From Candidatus Omnitrophota bacterium (lineage in GTDB: Bacteria; Omnitrophota; Gorgyraeia; 2-01-FULL-45-10): a stretch of 9,187 nt of DNA. The stretch is taken from assembly GCA_026387165.1 (NCBI GenBank), contig JAPLMG010000239.1, positions 1 to 9,187 on the forward strand, read 5' to 3'. Every line of letters begins with the position of its first letter. The stretch's first letter is position 1. Shown one piece after another: positions 6,239-9,187 of the stretch. The translations under genes and the position numbers were made by a program. The notes beneath the pieces are model-generated. The model made no database searches and was not told where the DNA came from. It saw only the letters and a list, made by a program, of their open reading frames with translations.

Positions 6239-6318
6239 TAAGGGTCAGGTCTCAACTTTCAACAAAACTAACGGTCCCATTTTATAGCTGTTGTTGATTG
6301 TTGAGATGTGCCCCCTTT
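6239..6318. repeat. Inverted-repeat-ended element, MITE/REP-like
   Basis: The ends are diverged inverted copies: AGGGTCAGGTCTCAACTTTC at 6241-6260 continuing AACA, against TGTTGATTGTTGAG at 6292-6305 followed by ATGTGCCCCC. The core arms CTCAACTTTCAACA (6251-6264) and 6292-6305 match at 12 of 14 positions. The theme GGGTCAGGTCTCAA is often seen beside REP-associated tyrosine transposase (IS200-like) genes, from general knowledge. No transposase is present, so a non-autonomous remnant is inferred. Confidence 0.5.
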
Positions 6319-6408
6319 ACCTATGATAGAATAATAAAAGAGAAGCTTAAAGCCATTCTCGACCTAAAGGAAGAAATTTCTATATAAAGATTTTGTAGTT
6401 CGATATTT

Positions 6409-6681
6409 TTACGAAGAAAATGATATTTTCAGTCTTTTATGCAGCGCCTTGGCGATTCTGGCTAACGTACCCACATTATATCCATCATATTCTCCGCTTT
6501 CATAGCGCACTATGGCGGTCCTTGAGGTATGGACTTTTTTAGCAAGTTCCAATTGGCTCATCTTTGCTTTATGTCTTAATTCAGCGATCTCTTCTCCAAT
6601 GCCCATCTTCGCGGAGACTTCATCATAGACAGCCTTAAACTTCGGACTTTCCATCTTTTTATCAAATATTGACTTTTTCAT
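6409..6681 (-). CDS. higA: HigA-like antitoxin, XRE-family HTH
   Basis: 90 residues from the preferred start. The N-terminus (MKKSIFDKKMESPKFKAVYD) is the usual antitoxin arm. The helix-turn-helix follows: EEIAELRHKAKMSQLELAKK, VHTSRTAIVRYESGEYDGYN and VGTLARIAKALHKRLKISF, a Cro/C1-type fold. Known relatives neutralise a HigB/RelE-type RNase and repress their own promoter. It is the second gene of the pair, the toxin-first order typical of HigBA. An upstream in-frame ATG at 6702 (MNKEDKTM) would overlap the toxin stop by 4 bp. The ATG at 6681 is preferred because a full AAGGAGG sits eight bases upstream. Downstream there is no clear terminator before the lysS promoter. Confidence 0.87.
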   Translation of the reverse strand: MKKSIFDKKMESPKFKAVYDEVSAKMGIGEEIAELRHKAKMSQLELAKKVHTSRTAIVRYESGEYDGYNVGTLARIAKALHKRLKISFSS

Positions 6682-6689
6682 TGTCTTAT

Positions 6690-6696
6690 CCTCCTT
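6690..6696 (-). promoter_or_regulatory. Strong ribosome binding site deciding the higA start
   Basis: AAGGAGG on the minus strand, eight bases before the ATG at 6681. It lies downstream of the alternative ATG at 6702, so it cannot serve that codon. A strong antitoxin RBS fits the need for antitoxin excess. Confidence 0.8.
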
Positions 6697-6698
6697 GT

Positions 6699-7094
6699 TC
6701 ATTCATTAAAATATTTGTTGCGTATTTCGACCGCCTTTTTAAGCTCATGACGGTCGAGTTTTTGTTTTTTCTTCGTATATGCCGACATAGTTATTATCTT
6801 CTTACCCTTGAAGAAAAAACAGAAGAACCGCTCTTTCTTTGGTTTAAAGCAGTATATCTTATTTTGCCTATCCTCGATACGAAACTTTGTTTCATCATAG
6901 ATACGCCCTATATCGGCTATCCTTTTAACGAGAAATAATAGACTCGCCTGCGTAACATCATCGCAAGATTCGAAATAATCATTTACGCTGGATGAATCCT
7001 TCGTCTCTGCGTGAAAGTATACGGAATAATACTCGCCGCTATATACCAGGAAGTTTTCGTAATAATTCGGCACAGACTCCTTTCCTATGTCCAT
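6699..7094 (-). CDS. higB: HigB-like toxin, RelE/Gp49 superfamily
   Basis: 131 residues from the ATG at 7094, or 124 from the in-frame GTG at 7073. The conserved C-terminal half reads KIYCFKPKKERFFCFFFKGK (79-98) and then KIITMSAYTKKKQKLDRHEL (99-118), followed by KKAVEIRNKYF. This matches the HigB/phage-derived Gp49-like pattern: a beta strand with basic residues, a hydrophobic strand, F/Y-x-KKxQK, then a helix carrying E-x-x-KA. Known members are ribosome-dependent or free mRNases. Catalytic residues vary in this family and I do not assign them. Starts: the ATG at 7094 is almost at the predicted transcription start (leaderless), while the GTG at 7073 has AGGAAAGGAG just upstream. The gene is AT-rich (one stretch near 38% GC against 50-68% in sampled lysS stretches), consistent with acquisition. 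higA follows immediately. Confidence 0.8.
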   Translation of the reverse strand: MDIGKESVPNYYENFLVYSGEYYSVYFHAETKDSSSVNDYFESCDDVTQASLLFLVKRIADIGRIYDETKFRIEDRQNKIYCFKPKKERFFCFFFKGKKIITMSAYTKKKQKLDRHELKKAVEIRNKYFNE

Positions 7095-7098
7095 AGTA

Positions 7099-7127
7099 AA
7101 TGTATCATATTTGAGACATTAAGTCAA
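7099..7127 (-). promoter_or_regulatory. higBA promoter with overlapping palindromic operator
   Basis: Minus strand: TTGACT (7122-7127), 17 bp, TACATT (7099-7104). A 22-bp dyad covers 7099-7120: on the minus strand AATGTCTCA - AATA - TGATACATT, 9-bp arms with one mismatch. It overlaps the -10 and most of the spacer, where HigA-type repressors usually bind to shut off their own operon. HigA binding is an inference. Confidence 0.65.
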
Positions 7128-7193
7128 TATGAAAAATCAAACTTTTTAATTGCTAACTATCGTTAGAGAAGTAGATAACAGCCGCTTTTGACC

Positions 7194-7559
7194 CTATTCA
7201 TTCCACATCTCACATTCATCAAGAGCAATTCGAGCAAAGTAACGCAAGTCTTCATCAGGAATAACATTGTACAGACTTAAGGCATTAAGCGCTTCCCTTG
7301 ACGGGTGATGAGCTAAGATCACCAATATCGCTTCTTTTGTTTGTAGCCTAGCGTTTCGGTTAAGAAGGAGCTGCCCCATCCCAACGACTATCTTGATAGG
7401 AAGTATTTGGTGTCCTTCAAAAAGCACCGAATGTCCTCCTATATATTTTCCCGTATTCTGAATAGCAGGATCGAAACTATCGACATATCCAGATAATTGC
7501 GGCACTCTTTCATGTTTCAATTTCATTTCCAAGAAACCCAAAAATTCCTTTTCTGTCAT
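7194..7559 (-). CDS. Unrecognised 121-residue protein downstream of the DUF1016 nuclease
   Basis: I do not recognise the family. From the ATG at 7559 it has 121 residues, with no signal peptide or membrane segment. The N-terminus is charged and helical (MTEKEFLGFLEMKLKHERVP). A middle part with YIGGHSVLFEGHQILPIKIV may be beta-rich. The C-terminus reads KEAILVILAHHPSREALNAL then ARIALDECEMWNE after a DEDLRYF turn, resembling one HEAT-like helical pair; this is a weak impression. The start is set by GGGAGG at 7565-7570, five bases upstream. The in-frame ATG at 7592 would overlap the nuclease gene and lacks such a site. The gene begins 13 bp after the yhcG stop, so it is probably co-transcribed with it. 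Its stop is about 65 bp before the higBA promoter. Confidence 0.75.
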   Translation of the reverse strand: MTEKEFLGFLEMKLKHERVPQLSGYVDSFDPAIQNTGKYIGGHSVLFEGHQILPIKIVVGMGQLLLNRNARLQTKEAILVILAHHPSREALNALSLYNVIPDEDLRYFARIALDECEMWNE

Positions 7560-7564
7560 AAAAA

Positions 7565-7570
7565 CCTCCC
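7565..7570 (-). promoter_or_regulatory. Ribosome binding site deciding the 7559 start
   Basis: GGGAGG on the minus strand, five T residues, then the ATG at 7559. It lies in the 13-bp gap after the yhcG stop and favours 7559 over the in-frame ATG at 7592. Confidence 0.75.
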
Positions 7571-7572
7571 TT

Positions 7573-8622
7573 TTAAGGTAATGGCAAACCATGTAACCGT
7601 CTCTTCAATAATCGCTGATCAATGATCTCTGTTTTATAAAGCGAAATCTGCATCGGAGAAGCCGCCCTGCTCATCGCAATTTCTACCACCTCTCTGTTAC
7701 GGTCTTTACACAAAATGATCCCGACCGAAGGGTTCTCATGCTTTAGCTTGATCTTACGGTCAAGCGCTTCAAAATAAAATTGCATCTTGCCGACATACTC
7801 CGGCTTAAACGCGCCGATCTTGAGCTCTACCGCCACAAGACAACGCAGTTCACGATGATAAAAAACGAGGTCGATCTTAAAATCCTCACCGCCAACAACA
7901 ACCGGATACTCTTCCCCGACAAATGTAAAGTTTCTGCCAAACTCAAGAAAAAATTGCCTCAAATTACCAACGATAGCCTTGCGTAGGTCTTTCTCTAAAA
8001 ACCCATCCTGAAGACCAAGAAAATCAAGAAAGTATTCATTCTTAAAATGCACCAGCGGATCCTTTTCTTTTGTTTTAGCTACAATCGTTCGGGGCTTTCT
8101 GGAAAGCATATACCGCTCAAACAAAGCGGAATCCAACTGCCTCTCCAGCTCCCGATAACTCCACCGCTCGTGAATACATGTCTTGATGTAAAACTCTTTC
8201 TCTTCAATAGTTTTCGCCCCGTGCAAAATACAAAGATTTTGTGTCCATGACAATTCTCTCAGCAGTGCTGAGAGTTTTTCATTCTTACAGTAAGCAACAT
8301 AAAACTGTTTCATCCGCCAAAGGTTCTGGGCAGATAAGCCCTTCACTCCGGCAAACTCCCTTTGCAGATCGGCGGACAACTGCTCAACAACAGCCTCGCC
8401 CCACCCCAGGCACTCTTGCTTTTCAACGATCCTCTTGCCAATATCCCAATAGAGCAAGATCAATTCTTTATTAGCAGAGCGATAAGCTTCATAACGCGCT
8501 TGAACAATACGACCTTTGATCTCGCTAAAGAACTTCTTGTAATCCGAACTTTTTATGTCTAAAGGGATTAAACCTAACTTTTTTGAAGTTATTTTTTCCT
8601 TCTCAAATTTTTTTATCCCCAT
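7573..8622 (-). CDS. yhcG: DUF1016/YhcG-type PD-(D/E)xK nuclease
   Basis: 349 residues, the usual size of this family. The N-terminal DUF1016_N domain (about 28-180) carries KELILLYWDIGKRIVEKQ (52-69), LSADLQREFAGVKGLSAQNL (82-101) and LSWTQNLCILH (124-134). The C-terminal PDDEXK domain (about 190-340) has EEYPVVVGGEDFKIDLVFYH (237-256) with Asp251 and VAVELKIGAFKPEYVGKMQF (263-282) with Glu266 and Lys268, so the D-(E)xK catalytic set appears intact. The family is a predicted DNA endonuclease often found near restriction-modification or other accessory genes; its substrate is not established from sequence. The start at 8622 lies 10 bp inside the end of comM and has AGGA five bases upstream. 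The unrecognised small gene follows 13 bp after the stop. The lower GC of the block and the patchy occurrence of the family suggest acquisition. Confidence 0.88.
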   Translation of the reverse strand: MGIKKFEKEKITSKKLGLIPLDIKSSDYKKFFSEIKGRIVQARYEAYRSANKELILLYWDIGKRIVEKQECLGWGEAVVEQLSADLQREFAGVKGLSAQNLWRMKQFYVAYCKNEKLSALLRELSWTQNLCILHGAKTIEEKEFYIKTCIHERWSYRELERQLDSALFERYMLSRKPRTIVAKTKEKDPLVHFKNEYFLDFLGLQDGFLEKDLRKAIVGNLRQFFLEFGRNFTFVGEEYPVVVGGEDFKIDLVFYHRELRCLVAVELKIGAFKPEYVGKMQFYFEALDRKIKLKHENPSVGIILCKDRNREVVEIAMSRAASPMQISLYKTEIIDQRLLKRRLHGLPLP

Positions 8623-9187
8623 AAATTCCTGTCCAAGCTACGATAGGAGATCGCCTCGGAGATGTGATGGGCCTCAATTGTTTCTTTTCCATCGAGATCA
8701 GCTATCGTCCGCGAAACCTTGAGGATCTTATCATAAGCCCGGGCCGATATGCCGAGCTCGAGGATCGCAAGCTTCAAAAGTTCTTCGGCTTCTTTATCAA
8801 GAGCGCAGTATCGTTCCAGTTCCTTTGACTCCAAGTGGGCGTTAAATATAACGCCGTCTTTTTTATAACGATTTTTCTGGACCTCGCGGGCTTTATCGAC
8901 ACGTTTCCTGATCTCCTCCGACGGCTCGCCGCGGCGCTTATCCGTCAGGTGCTCATACTTTAACCTCGGCACCTCAAGATGTATATCGATCCTGTCTAAG
9001 AGCGGCCCGGATATCTTAGATAGATAGCTCTGTATCTTGAATGGCGAGCAGTGGCATTCCCTCTTCGGGTCCGTAAAGTGGCCGCACGGGCACGGGTTCA
9101 TCGCGCCCACAAGCATAAACTTCGCCGGATATGTAACGGTATTCGCGACCCTTGCTACGGTAACAGAGCCATCTTCCATGGGCAGCC
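8613..9187 (-). CDS. comM: ComM/YifB-family AAA+ ATPase, N-terminal part off the right edge
   Basis: The last 191 or so residues are present and the frame is open through the window edge, reading LPMEDGSVTVARV, which is internal sequence and not a start. Landmarks are the cysteine-rich FMLVGAMNPCPCGHFTDPKR with the following ECHCSPFKIQSYL, then ISGPLLDRIDIHLEVPRL (sensor/arginine region of the Mg-chelatase-type AAA+ core), and the C-terminal domain ending ISARAYDKILKVSRTIADLD and AISYRSLDRNLWG. ComM is a hexameric helicase that extends branch migration during natural transformation in Gram-negative bacteria. The C-terminus is complete and ends as family members normally do. Its last codons overlap the start of the DUF1016 gene by 10 bp. 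Confidence 0.95.
   Translation of the reverse strand, partial: LPMEDGSVTVARVANTVTYPAKFMLVGAMNPCPCGHFTDPKRECHCSPFKIQSYLSKISGPLLDRIDIHLEVPRLKYEHLTDKRRGEPSEEIRKRVDKAREVQKNRYKKDGVIFNAHLESKELERYCALDKEAEELLKLAILELGISARAYDKILKVSRTIADLDGKETIEAHHISEAISYRSLDRNLWG

Noticed and set aside
7153..7166. CTAAC-TATC-GTTAG hairpin as an intrinsic terminator for the small gene
   Set aside because: The stem is only 5 bp and AT-rich, and the minus strand downstream is A-rich with no T-run directly after it.
7560..7592. Upstream start MVCHYLKREVF for the 121-residue gene
   Set aside because: It would overlap the nuclease gene and lacks a ribosome binding site, while GGGAGG sits correctly before the ATG at 7559.

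Overview
The window looks like a chromosomal segment of a Gram-negative bacterium from a deep-branching, mostly uncultured lineage. Evidence: a Lol-type lipoprotein exporter implies an outer membrane, yet mcsA-mcsB, best known from Firmicutes, is also present. Core genes use ATA isoleucine codons freely, and almost every gene junction carries a different palindromic repeat. I infer a Candidatus Omnitrophota-like or related PVC-type genome, probably metagenome-assembled. This is an inference from gene content, not a proven placement.

All recognised genes lie on the minus strand, so transcription runs from high to low coordinates. From 9187 down to 8613 is the C-terminal part of a ComM/YifB-type AAA+ ATPase. 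An accessory block of lower GC follows (about 8622-6409): a DUF1016/YhcG-type PD-(D/E)xK nuclease that starts inside the comM stop region, an unrecognised 121-residue protein, and a HigB-HigA toxin-antitoxin pair with its own promoter and a good candidate operator. The 6127-6408 gap holds an inverted-repeat element, a near-perfect palindrome and a strong sigma70-type promoter for lysS.

The housekeeping part follows: lysS (lysyl-tRNA synthetase), a LolC/E-family permease gene, a broken lolD ATPase gene, then ilvE-mcsA-mcsB. The last three form a tight unit with its own TTGACA-N17-TATATT promoter: ilvE and mcsA overlap by 11 bp, and mcsB follows mcsA after 52 bp. mcsB (protein arginine kinase) runs off the left edge.

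The most striking features are the repeats and what they do to genes. lolD has lost its whole Walker A region and its reading frame, and separately carries an in-frame palindromic insertion flanked by GTATTGCG repeats. A second, composite palindrome sits between lolC and lolD. A third repeat occurs twice and supplies the AAGG-spacer-ATG start region of both ilvE and mcsB. Further repeats lie between lysS and lolC and upstream of lysS.
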